From assembly GCA_030144725.1 (NCBI GenBank), contig JASKMD010000031.1:4556197-4620196 (forward strand): DNA of 64,000 bases, in the 5' to 3' direction. Position numbers and translations under genes: made by a program. The stretch comes from Haematococcus lacustris. Its lineage: Eukaryota; Chlorophyta; Chlorophyceae; Chlamydomonadales; Haematococcaceae. This document shows, piece after piece, positions 1 through 10,318 of this stretch; position 1 is the stretch's first letter, and every line of letters begins with the position of its first letter. The notes beneath the pieces were generated by a model. The model did not search any database and had not been told where the DNA came from. It saw only the letters and a program-made list of their open reading frames with translations.

Positions 1-120
1 GCCCGTGGCATTAGTGCCGACGACGTACCCGAAAACCTCTTACGCCAGGTTTACCAACACGATGACATGCTCCATAGAAGGGCCTCACTGTGTGCCTCAC
101 AGTCAAGGCCTCTCGGCACG

Positions 121-490
121 TGCTGCCGCTGCAGCTGATCTACGAGGGCAAGGCAGTTCTCAGCACCCCTGGTGGCATGCCCAAGAATGCTAGGGCGTGG
201 CAGCCTTTGCCAGCTTGAGTGCCAGCTGATGCAGCAGGTCATGATGTCACAGCCACGGTCATAGCCACAAACAGCACTTCGAGCGTGCCATTCTGCTTGA
301 CTACAAGAGGAGCCGCACAAAGTTTGGCCACAACCTCGACGAGCTGCCGCTGGCTTAGTGGCCCTCAATGATCAATTGGCTGGATGTGTTCGCCGTGCAC
401 AGGAAAGGGACTGTGCTGGAGTAGTTCAAGCAAGTACCCCTTTGTGCACTTCCTCTTCGTGCCAGCTGGCGCAACTGTGGCTCAGGTATG
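121..490 (+). pseudogene. Relic of a DDE-superfamily transposase
   Basis: I see short conserved-looking stretches, not an intact frame. Positions 121-180 read LPLQLIYEGKAVLSTP, and 432-488 read SKYPFVHFLFVPAGATVAQ. These resemble the 'plqliyeGkt' segment and the 'l.fvPagcT...Q' segment near the second catalytic Asp of pogo/Tc1-like DDE transposases. Between them is a degraded 'DVFAVHRKGTVLE' stretch followed by an in-frame stop. A GT donor (486-492) and a possible acceptor near 558 suggest an original intron. The catalytic residues cannot be traced through the break, so this is a decayed copy. Family assignment below superfamily is uncertain. Confidence 0.4.
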
Positions 491-1223
491 ATGGATGCTT
501 ACTTTAACTTACTAGTGTCATCACCCTGCCCTTGCCTCCCTCTGCTTCCCCTATACAGTTAGCCGTTGCCCGCACACACCACATTTTGCGACAGCTAGCC
601 ACTGCCTTCCCACAGCCTAGCAAGCCGCAACAGGGGCAGATGGTCCACCCATGCGCATATGTGGCGGGCCGTGGGGCTTTATAAACAAGTCTAAGCCCGC
701 ATCAGTAGCACAAACCATGACCACTCCCACACGCAAGCATGTACGGGTGGTGTGCAATACCAGTAGCAGCGCCAACAGCGCCAACATCAGCAGCGCCAGC
801 AATAGCAGCGGCGACGACAGCAGTGGCAGCAGCGAGGGGTGGGTATTTTGCAAGTTATCAGCCGGGGTGGCTGGCCACACGAAGTCAGCTCTTGGGGTCA
901 AGGCATGGGTGACGGCATGGGTGATTGCTAAGGCACGCAAGTTTTTGTGTTCAGAGGAGGTTAAAGAGATAAGCCGGCACTGCAAGCAGCCACAAGAGCA
1001 CCATGACTTCAAATGAAAAACATGGCTGCCATACGAGGCTAGGAAGCCGTCAAGCTACAACTTGTTGTCCAACATGTTCATTGCATCAATAGCAAAGCAG
1101 TAGTAAAGGTCACCCCCGCCATTGGCTGCACCCCTGATGTAACGTGCGGGGACGCAACGTCAGATGACCTTTTGACACAAGCTCGAAGGCCGGTCCAGTC
1201 GAGGCGGTGACTTCCGACTAGGG
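491..1223. other. No recognisable gene
   Basis: After a possible intron (about 486-558) I find only weak reading frames, including a low-complexity Ser/Asn-rich one at 651-1016 that is probably chance. Nothing here can be assigned to a family. It lies between the DDE relic and the 3' end of gypsy A. Confidence 0.4.
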
Positions 1224-1437
1224 TGTTGGGTTACAGCGGTGTGTTGCGAGAATGGCTAGAGCTTAGAACGGGGCTCCCTGGGATCGAACCAGTTGTACTC
1301 ACGAACGCAATGTCGCTAGTCTTTAACCTGCCAAATCTCACACTACACGTGTAACCCGTGTCCCGTGACGGCTCGCATTCACGAGACAGCCCAGACGACG
1401 CGAAGCGGCAATCTCTTCCAGAGGTGCGCACTTTACA
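1224..1437 (-). repeat. Putative 3' LTR of gypsy A
   Basis: On the minus strand a purine-rich tract (GGAGGGGGAGGAA, about 1438-1452) is followed at 1437 by TGTAAAGTGCG. This is the same arrangement as the tract and TGTAACGG start of the gypsy B 3' LTR. The far edge is a guess, taken as the last TG/CA-type end at about 1224, because the partner LTR is not in the window. It contains GGTTCGATCCC (1280-1290, minus), a good match to a Pol III B box and alignable with the equivalent site in the gypsy B LTRs. Confidence 0.5.
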
Positions 1438-1688
1438 TTCCTCCCCCTCCAAAGGGGCTTCCGTTCCGCCACGGGTAAAACCACGTGACTCGCATTGCCT
1501 ACAGCATGCTGATTTAGCTACTGGGCAACCCAAAGGGCGCACCAGGTCATAGCTTAGGGAGCGGTCAAAGACCATCGTGCCGACTAGACACAGGGAAACC
1601 ATAACCACACAGGTAGCAGCTGACCAGAGGTACAAGCATGCTGAGAATGCCAAAGTCCAGTAGCATACCAGCATGCATGGCCTAGGAC

Positions 1689-2463
1689 TTACTTCAGGTT
1701 GTGAGCTGCATTGTACTCAGCCAGGATCTTGTCACAGCCAACCAAGTTGGAACGTGGCTCCCAGGTGTTGTGGTCGGCATCATAGCCTTCCCACTGCACC
1801 AGGTACTCCTTGGCCTTTCCTGCATGCACATGTCTGTGGTCCAGCAGACGCTCAACATAGTACACAGGCTCCTCATCAAGCCACTCAACAGGCGGAGGCA
1901 TGAAGCCCACATCAGTGCCAGTGTAGGGTTTGATGAGTGACACATGGAACACAGGATGAAGACGTGACATGGAGGCAGGCAGCTGCAGGTTCACTGCAAC
2001 CTGACCAACCAAGTCAAGCACCTTGAAGGGGCCCACAAAACGTGGCAGCAGCTTACGTGCTTTGCCTGGCTTCAACCTCATGTTCTTAGTGCTGAGCAGG
2101 ACCATTTGACCCACCTTGTAATGCACATCTCGACGGTCCTGGTTGGCATAGGCAGCTTGACGTTGTGAGCAGCCTGCATGCATAGCTTGGCCTTAGCCAC
2201 AGCCTCCTGCCACCAAGTAGCATAGGACAGGCCTTCAGGGCACCGCCCCTTGTCAGGTAGAGAGTGGAGCATAGGGGTAATGGGGGACTGTCCGGTGTTA
2301 ACCAGGAACGGTGTAGACTTGATGGACTCTTGCCATGAGTTGTTCACAGCAAACTCAGCAAGTGACAGATAGTCAGGCCAATCAGCTTGGGTGGGAGAGA
2401 TGTAATGACGTAGCATCTCTTCCAACACACGGTTGTACCTCTCAGTCTGGCCATCAGACTGAG
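1689..2463 (-). pseudogene. Gypsy A integrase C-terminal part and chromodomain
   Basis: The minus strand from 2463 encodes the end of the integrase core, SDGQTERYNRVLEEM, with the catalytic Glu of the D,D(35)E triad, followed by NNSWQESIKSTPFLVN. A one-base frameshift near 2165 separates this from the DNA-binding part (VGQMVLLSTKNMRLKPGKARKLLP) and a C-terminal chromodomain (YLVQWEGYDADHNTWEP). Chromodomains mark the chromovirus branch of Ty3/gypsy and are known to direct integration to marked chromatin. The stop is at 1689-1691. The frame continues upstream from 5153 once the inserted LTR element is removed. Confidence 0.85.
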
Positions 2464-2865
2464 TGTTACAGTCCTGCTTTGAACCTAGAATGCATGTGTT
2501 TTGAAATGCGCATGCAGATCTTTCCAGCCCTGCATGCGATATCCGGGTTTGTCATATCTTTCTTTGTCATGACGGTTGTTAGTTATTCTGGGCTTACTTA
2601 AGCCTGAGCGCTGCTTAGTGTCGAAGAAGGAAAGACTTCTGGGGACTCTGGATCGGATGACTGATTCAGTGACGTAGGAATGCGATGAGAACTGTTTTTA
2701 CTGATGCCATCTTCTTGACGATGTAAGTACAAAACACTGCCACGCTAGTCGGAAGCTGTCTACGAGTACGTAGTCAGCCACAGCGGCAACATGTCTCTGG
2801 CGGCTGCAGCCGGAGTTTAGTTCGCAGCCAGCCATGCATCCTGACCGCGCAGCAGCACTGTAACA
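2464..2865 (+). repeat. 5' LTR of the non-autonomous element
   Basis: 402 bp, TGTTACAG...CTGTAACA. It differs from the 3' LTR at three positions by eye (GATTCAG versus GGTTCAG, AAAACAC versus AAAGCAC, GCCACAGC versus GCCGCAGC). Confidence 0.92.
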
Positions 2866-4745
2866 TTTGGTTTCCTCGCATCGATCATCGGCCTGTGCTC
2901 TTGCCTCACGCAACGCAGTAATCGAGCTTTCGAGGTACTTTTGGGTAGTACCTCCGGTGCAAGAACGCCGAAGGCTCACGCTGACCCATTAGCATCATCG
3001 CAACGTAAGCCTGCCCAGCTGCTCTAACCGCTGACCTGCAGCGTTTGTACCTGCAGTGTTTCAAATGCCTACCCGCGAAAGCGGTGCCCACCTGCGAAAG
3101 CAGTGACTACCCGCGAGAGCGGTGTTTACCTGCGTTAGCGGTGACTACCTGCGCAAGCAGTGCTTTACCTGCTGCATGCAGTGCTACCTGCTCTTTGCAG
3201 TGAACTCTGGACTCCGTACCTCGCGGGACCTTAGTACCTCGCGGGACCAGCCCGACAGCTTTGCTTCACTTCGCAGCCGAGTTGACATGCAGCTCACAGC
3301 AACGCACACCACCATCAACCCCACCACCACCCTCACGATACGTTGACATTGTAAAGCCAGCCATGTTTTATTGGCTTTGTCTCAGCTTCTACCAGTCCAT
3401 AAGGGCACACAGTCGGGCCAAAGCACCAAGCACGGTGCCATCAAAGCCATCAACACGATTACAAACCATCACAGTTCACTGGCTCAGCCTTCCATCATGC
3501 CATCTTCCCCAACCCACCATAATGTCAAAGGACACGACTACTGGCTGCAAGATACCCTCCACCTCAACACAATCAGCATGCACAACATAATGACACAACT
3601 CAAACATGCAGTTGTACCACAATCTGCTGGCGAGCCAGCTCTTGGTGCCTACCTGGGTGCACACACCACCACTAGCTTTTGAGCTGTGAGCACATCCATC
3701 TGCTCACATGCCGCTGACACCACCTGACCCACTGACACCAGCTGACCCACTGACACCAGCCGCTGAGCTGTGCGCATACACAAGACACATACTCCCGCTA
3801 TTCACAATCCACACCAAGGACAACCTGCAGCAGCAGGTCAGCACATCATTGGCATGGCAAGCAGAGCTAGACCAGCTCAGCAGCCAGCCACAGCTCTGAA
3901 GCCGCTAGCGGCACAGCTAGTGCACACTCTGGCAACCCAGGCAACACCTAGGGAAGCACACAACGACAACACACGCAGAGGGCGCGTCAAACGTCCTGGG
4001 GCAATGAGACTCCGAACAAATACAACACAACGCAGGGGAAAGAAAACCCGAACACACACAGCAAGGGGCGCGTCTAACGTCCTGGGCAATGAGATCCCGA
4101 ACAAATACAACACAACGCAGGGGAAAGAAAACCCGAACACACACAGCAAGGGGCGCGTCTAACGTCCTGGGCAATGAGATCCCGAACAAATATAACACAA
4201 CGCAGGGGAAAGAAAACCCGAACACACACAAACACGAAGGAGTAACTCTCCACACGCACAGTACCAGCGCCACCGAGCGGCTGCACTGGCTGGCAAGAAG
4301 GCCGGTTCACGTCGAGAATACCGCATGCGTCGCACAATGGTGTCACCATGTGCACAACAGTTTGGTTCACCCAACTGGTCACGTTCACCACCACCTCTAT
4401 CAATCACGACATCTATCAACTCCTCCTACTACCACCCTGCTTTCTTATGCATCACATCATTCGGCTGCTGATTTCACGTCTGGACATGTCACCACCGCCA
4501 GCTGACGCCAGCTCTGGAGTGAAGAACAAGACAACATCAAGACCCTTAGCTCGTGCTCTCTTGCACGTGGTGTGCATGTAGCGCGTTGCATGACTGCTTG
4601 TGTGCATGTAGCGCGTTGCATGACTGCTTGTTTGCATGTAGCCTGTGCATGTCTGCTTTTATCTGCCTGCCTGCTTTGTGTTCGAATGACTGTCTCACCC
4701 AGACGATGCAAGCTCCGGGACGTAGCTTTTTGGAGTGGGGGAGAG
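2866..4745 (+). other. Non-coding interior of the LTR element
   Basis: No retroviral protein motif is visible in any frame. The interior holds a primer-binding-like start (2866-2885), a run of short units of the form CTACCTGCG..AGCAGTG (about 3060-3200), an 85-86-bp tandem repeat (3981-4225), a 33-bp repeat (about 4565-4640) and the polypurine tract before the 3' LTR. Confidence 0.7.
3981..4225. repeat. 85-86-bp tandem repeat, nearly three copies
   Basis: Units begin GGCGCGTC at 3981, 4067 and 4152. Each contains CGTCCTGGG, CCGAACAAATA and GGGGAAAGAAAACCCG. The last copy is incomplete. Confidence 0.85.
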
Positions 4746-5147
4746 TGTTACAGTCCTGCTTTGAACCTAGAATGCATGTGTTTTGAAATGCGCATGCAGA
4801 TCTTTCCAGCCCTGCATGCGATATCCGGGTTTGTCATATCTTTCTTTGTCATGACGGTTGTTAGTTATTCTGGGCTTACTTAAGCCTGAGCGCTGCTTAG
4901 TGTCGAAGAAGGAAAGACTTCTGGGGACTCTGGATCGGATGACTGGTTCAGTGACGTAGGAATGCGATGAGAACTGTTTTTACTGATGCCATCTTCTTGA
5001 CGATGTAAGTACAAAGCACTGCCACGCTAGTCGGAAGCTGTCTACGAGTACGTAGTCAGCCGCAGCGGCAACATGTCTCTGGCGGCTGCAGCCGGAGTTT
5101 AGTTCGCAGCCAGCCATGCATCCTGACCGCGCAGCAGCACTGTAACA
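4746..5147 (+). repeat. 3' LTR of the non-autonomous element
   Basis: 402 bp, same ends as the 5' LTR, followed by the CTGAG duplication. The minus-strand frame of gypsy A runs into this LTR and ends there, producing a spurious chimeric C-terminus. Confidence 0.92.
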
Positions 5148-7893
5148 CTGAGGGTGATAGGAGGAAGACAGGGAACCTCTCATGCCCAGCAACTTCTGCA
5201 CATGGTGCCAGAAAGTGTTGTGGAAATGGGGCCCACGGTCAGAGACCATGTCTTTTGGCAGGCCATGCAGTTTGAAGACATTGTCAACAAACAGACGGGC
5301 AAAGCCCTTGGCATTCATGCTCTCCTTGCAGGGCACAAAGTGCACCATTTTACTGAGCCTGTCAACAAAGACACAGATGGCATCAAACCCATGTGAAGCA
5401 GATGGCAGCTTGGTGATCAGGTCCATTGACACTGACTCCCAACGGTAATCTGGAATGGACAGTGGGTTGAGTAAGCCACCAGGCTTCAGTGTGGAGGACT
5501 TGTCACGCTGGCAGGCATCACAGGTAGTGACATAGTGCCTGACATCAGCACGCATGGTGTCCCAGTAGAACACTCGTGACAGCCTCTCAAGGGTTTTGGT
5601 TATACCCACATGACCAACATAGGCAGCATCATGCATTTCATGCAGAATGTACTCACGCAGTTCAGGGTCATTGGGAACCATCACTGTGCCCTTGCCAGTG
5701 CGCCGCCACAGGCCATGGTCGTCCATGTACATGCCAGACAAGTCAGCTTCAGCAGTAAACGCAGGGTCAAGCCGGTAACCATGGACCAGGTGATCAGCCA
5801 GTTCCAATGGGTGGGCAGGAGCTGCAGGATAGTGCACTGAGGTGTCAGCAGCAGATGGGGCCTCAAGCTCAGGGAGCCTACTATGGTGAGCAGCAACAGG
5901 ATTATCAGACACTGTGGGCCGGGGGGCCAAAGCATCAACGGCAGTGGGGGCATTTGAGGGAGTACCCACAGGTGGAACCTGGGGCAGAGCCTGCGCCACA
6001 CGCACTTCCCCCCTCTCCAAAGACTGTTTAGCTTGCCGCCGGGTGGTAACAACACACACCATGGCACAGTCCTGGGGTCCAGCAGGTATCCGGGACAGTG
6101 GGTCAGCGGGATTAGCATCACCTGGCAGGTACTGCAGGTCGAATGTAAACCGTGACAGAAACTCCATCCACCTAGCCTGACGTCTAGACAACACCTTCTG
6201 GGTGGGCAGAGCAGTCAAAGGCTTATGATCGGTGAAGAGTGTGAATGGTACACCCTCAAGGTAACACCTCCACTCCTTGCATGCAGTGATGAGGGCAAGA
6301 AGCTCTTGCTCACCAGTGGTGTAGTTACGCTCAGCAGAAGATAGCTTCTTGCTGAGGTATGCAAGGGGGTAGCCATCTTGCATCAGGACTGCTCCTACTC
6401 CTTGGAGTGAGGCATCACAGTAGACCTGGAAGGGCTGGGTGTGATCAGGTAGACGTAGCATGGGGACCTGGGCAACAGCAGCTTTGAGGGAAGCAAAGGC
6501 TTTCAGCTCATCAGCAGGCCAATTGTGCCACAGAAATGAGTCACCAGCTTTGCCACACAGATCTGTGAGAGGTGCAGCTAGGACACTGAAATTATGCACA
6601 AATTTGCGCACAAAATTAGCAGCACCTAGGAATGACTGGAGCTGTTGCAGGGATTGAGGCACAGGCCAGGAAGAAATGCTCTTGATTTTCTCAGGGTCCA
6701 CAGCAATTGCACCAGCAAAGATGACATGGCCAAGGAATTTCAGCGTGGTACGCATGAATTCACATTTGGACTGCTTGGCAAAGAGCTTGTTGAGCCTCAG
6801 GAGGTCAAAGACCTTTCTGAGATGCTTCAAATGCTCGTCCACAGATTTGGACATGACCAAGATGTCATCCAGGTACACCAGGGCACACTGGTTCAGGACT
6901 GGGGCAAATGCATCATTCATGACACGCTGGAATGTAGCAGGTGCATTGCAGAGCCCAAATGACAGTACCTTGAACTGGTAGTGGCCGTCAGGGGTCCTGA
7001 AGGCCGTTTTGGGCACATCTTCAGGGGTGATCCTGATCTGGTTGTAACCTGCTTGAAGGTCTAGGGAAGAAAACACAGTGCAACCTGACAGCTTGTCAAA
7101 CAAGTCATCAATCCTGGGCAGTGGATACTGATCCCTGATGGTGATCTTGTTGAGCTGACGGTAATCAAGGCACATGCGTAACTCACCAGACTTCTTCTTG
7201 ACAAACAGGATAGGAGCAGCAAAAGGACTGGAGCTTGGTTCTATCATGCCCTTGGCAAGTAGGTCCTGCACCTGCTTCTTCAGCTCTGCATGCTCATCCT
7301 GGCTCATGCGGTATTGAGGTACCACAGAGGGTCGTGCATCAGGCACAAGGGGTATGGCGTGGCCCACAGGACGCTCAGGTGGCAGAGATGTGATGGGTGC
7401 AAACACATCAGCATACTCATCCAGCAAAGCATTGAGTGCCTGGGACACACCTGGAGGTAGGTCAGGTTCAGCTGGAGCTGGATCAGGGGTACTTGAATTG
7501 TCCACAGTGATCAGGGCCAGGACACCTGTGCCTCCTTTACGTAACCACCTGGCAGCAACTTTTGCAGAAGCCAGAGGGGGTTTTGCACGTAGAGCATTGA
7601 CCAGGAAAGAGGCAGGGTTGCTTACAGCAGACTGCCCTGACTGAGACACACCAGCAGAAGGACATGGCAGCACTACTGGCTCACTCTTGTCACATGCCAG
7701 GCTGAGTGTCTTGTCCTGGTATGACATCACGGCCTCATGTTCATTCAACCAGTCATTCCCCAGCAGCACATCAAAGTCTGGCAAGAGGGAAGGCATGACA
7801 TTGAGTTGGCAGGGTACAGTAACACCTGGCAATCTCAGCTCAGCCTTGACAAACTGGGAACAGCTCAGCACAGTGTTGTTAGCAGCATGCCAC
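5148..7893 (-). pseudogene. Gypsy A pol: end of protease, RT, RNase H, integrase core
   Basis: Open minus-strand frame. In order: the protease end (DVLLGNDWL, about 7750-7780); reverse transcriptase with FVKKKSGELRMCLDYRQLN and the YLDD catalytic box (about 6863-6876); RNase H (QVYCDASLQGVGAVL, then TGEQELLALI and TDHKPL); the integrase HHCC zinc site (HEMHDAAYVGH...CDACQ); and integrase core Asp residues in WESVSMDLI and VSDRG. The coding sequence is continuous here but cut at both ends, by the LINE at 7893 and by the LTR element at 5148. All catalytic motifs in this segment appear intact. It is a close relative of gypsy B pol. Confidence 0.93.
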
Positions 7894-7909
7894 TCTTGCA
7901 TGTGCTTCA
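7894..7909. repeat. Left target-site duplication of the LINE
   Basis: TCTTGCATGTGCTTCA (16 bp), identical to 37183-37198. Both copies encode the KHMQE segment of the gypsy A protease region on the minus strand. Confidence 0.9.
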
Positions 7910-8505
7910 CTGAGGTTTTGAAATTTCGATAGCGATTTCCTGGAGCATCTACGCCAGTTCTCAACGACCTGTTAGCAGGACGGTGACGAGCAAGCTGAGA
8001 GCTTCCAAATGAGCTTCGATTCACCAAAGCCGAGTTGTAACCTCCGTGGACAGACAGCAGCAATGACGGTGGACGCGCCTGCAGGTAGAAGCAGGCGGTG
8101 GCTTATCGTCTTATGCGTTGTTCTGTGCCTGTTCTGCGCTGGGCGGTGCCGAGCTGCGATCGGGACATGGTCCTTTGAGACCCCCCCGCAGCTTGAGCAC
8201 CGCCCAGAAGGCTTTAAAAGCCGCGCAAACATGGCGTTGGCTATATGCCAACCTGCGGCCCTGTGCCACTACAACTGGGATTCTCCCAACAGCAATCTGC
8301 CACATACAAGCCCCGTCAAACGACGTGGTGCACTTCAACTACCAGCCTTGGCTGCTACAAGCAGGCACATCCAGCCGCCTGACACAGAATTACATGCTAT
8401 ACACAATGGCATGAAGGATCACCACCACCCTACAGTCCTCGCTGCTACAGCCAGGCACAACCAGCTGTCTCACACAGAGAAGCAAACCGTCCAAGTTGAC
8501 ATGCT

Positions 8506-9728
8506 GGCCGACAAGCTACATGCCGCTCAGCCCCACCACCACCTGCCAGCCCTGACCGTTGCAGGTTGGCATGACCAGCCTTATGACACAGCGATGCAAG
8601 CTACACATGATGACACGCAGGCTGACAAGCTACATGTTGCTCAGCCCCACCACCACCCGCCAGCCCTGACCGTTGCAGGTTGGCATGACCAGCCGTATGA
8701 CACAGCGATGCAAGCTACACATGATGACACGCAGGCTGACAAGCTACATGCCGCTCAGCCCCACCACCACCTGCCAGCCCTGACCGCTGCAGGTTGGCAT
8801 GCCCACCCATATGACACAGCGATGCAAGCTACACATGCTGACATGCAGGCCGACAAGATACATGCCGCTCAGCCCCACCACCACCTGCCAGCCCTGACCG
8901 TTGCAGGTTGGCATGACCAGCCGTATGACACAGCGATGCAGGCTACACATGTTGACATGCAGGCTGACAAGCTACACGCCGCTCAGCCCCACCACTACTT
9001 GCCAGCCCTGACCGTTGCAGGTTGGCATGACCAGCCGTATGACACAGCGATGCAAGCTACACATGATGACACGCAGGCTGACAAGCTACATGCCGCTCAG
9101 CCCCACCACCACCTGCCAGCCCTGACCGCTGCAGGTTGGCATGCCCACCCATATGACACAGCGATGCAAGCTACACATGCTGACATGCAGGCCGACAAGA
9201 TACATGCCGCTCAGCCCCACCACCACCTGCCAGCCCTGACCGTTGCAGGTTGGCATGACCAGCCGTATGACACAGCGATGCAGGCTACACATGTTGACAT
9301 GCAGGCTGACAAGCTACACGCCGCTCAGCCCCACCACCACCTGCCAGCCCTGACCGTTGCAGGTTGGCATGACCAGCCGTATGACACAGCGATGCAAGCT
9401 ACACATGATGACACGCAGGCTGACAAGCTACATGCCGCTCAGCCCCACCACCACCTGCCAGCCCTGACCGCTGCAGGTTGGCATGCCCACCCATATGACA
9501 CAGCGATGCAAGCTACACATGCTGACATGCAGGCCGACAAGATACATGCCGCTCAGCCCCACCACCACCTGCCAGCCCTGACCGTTGCAGGTTGGCATGA
9601 CCAGCCGTATGACACAGCGATGCAGGCTACACATGTTGACATGCAGGCTGACAAGCTACATGCCGCTCAGCCCCACCACCACCTGCCAGCCCTGACCGCT
9701 GCAAGTTGGCATGACCAGCCGTATGACA
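8506..9728 (+). repeat. 114-bp coding tandem repeat with 342-bp higher-order period
   Basis: Eleven copies of a 38-residue unit. One copy reads ADKLHAAQPHHHLPALTVAG, then WHDQPYDTAMQATHDDTQ. Units alternate in sets of three (VAGWHDQ / AAGWHAH / VAGWHDQ types), giving near-identical 342-bp blocks. The length is an exact multiple of three, so the frame stays open. The His-rich composition is conspicuous. Function unknown. Confidence 0.92.
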
Positions 9729-10273
9729 CAGATATGTTATACATACATGCTGACATGCAAGACATCCACCAACAACCATATCCTCCTCACCAACGACCAC
9801 AGCCCACACACATCGGGATAATCTTAAGACAACAAGACAAACTGGTGAATGTGCTTATGCTCATTTTGATATGCACACACTTGCTTACCACTCTCTATCA
9901 ACGCATGAACCACCCCCTAAAGCCAACAATAAAGGATTCCAAACGTTGCCTCAAGAAGCACAAGAAATTACTTAGCCGTATCAGAGCGACGGTTAGAACC
10001 ACATGTTACAACCTTATGACAGGGATAGACGGTACTCAAGCAGCCTCTTGTGCCCTCTGCAAGCTGGCCAACAGGTTTCACCTCTCCACACACGGCGCCA
10101 ACAGCAGCCACCCTTTCACAGTTAACCAGTTCAATAGCACGCTGCATGTTTATTGCACCTACCAGGTTGCAGTGAATAGCAATGAAACAGAAAAGGCACC
10201 TTGCAACGGGGACCTATCTGCCGCCCGGGCCACCTTCAACCCCATAGCTGTCGCAAGAGCTGTCTACGTGGCC

Positions 10274-10318
10274 TGGCTGTTACTAGCCGCTGGGGATGTT
10301 GAAGCTAATCCAGGCCCA
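10274..10318 (+). other. 2A ribosome-skipping peptide (WLLLAAGDVEANPGP)
   Basis: The encoded motif D-V-E-A-N-P-G-P matches the 2A consensus D(V/I)ExNPGP exactly, with the usual Leu-rich lead-in. Skipping would separate the His-rich N-terminal product from the rest between Gly (10313-10315) and Pro (10316-10318). 2A motifs are known in several APE-type non-LTR retrotransposons, so this placement is plausible biology. Activity is inferred. Confidence 0.9.

Larger units (their letters stand above)
2464..5147 (+). mobile_element. Complete non-autonomous LTR retrotransposon (TRIM/LARD-like)
   Basis: Two 402-bp direct repeats (2464-2865 and 4746-5147) start TGTTACAG and end CTGTAACA. They are flanked by the 5-bp target duplication CTGAG (2459-2463 and 5148-5152). 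A purine-rich tract, TGGAGTGGGGGAGAG, directly precedes the right LTR, giving plus orientation. A TTTGGTTTCC primer-binding-like site follows the left LTR. By eye the LTRs differ at three bases, so insertion is recent. The interior has no gag or pol frame, so mobilisation must depend on enzymes of another element. It interrupts gypsy A between its ...YHPQ and SDGQTER integrase codons. Confidence 0.92.

Noticed and set aside
651..1016. 121-codon plus-strand frame
   Set aside because: Low-complexity Ser/Asn composition, no homology visible, and an equally open frame on the other strand.
4980..5147. Unusual C-terminus of gypsy A pol (AAARSGCMAGCELNSGCSRQ)
   Set aside because: This is read-through into the inserted LTR, not part of the protein.
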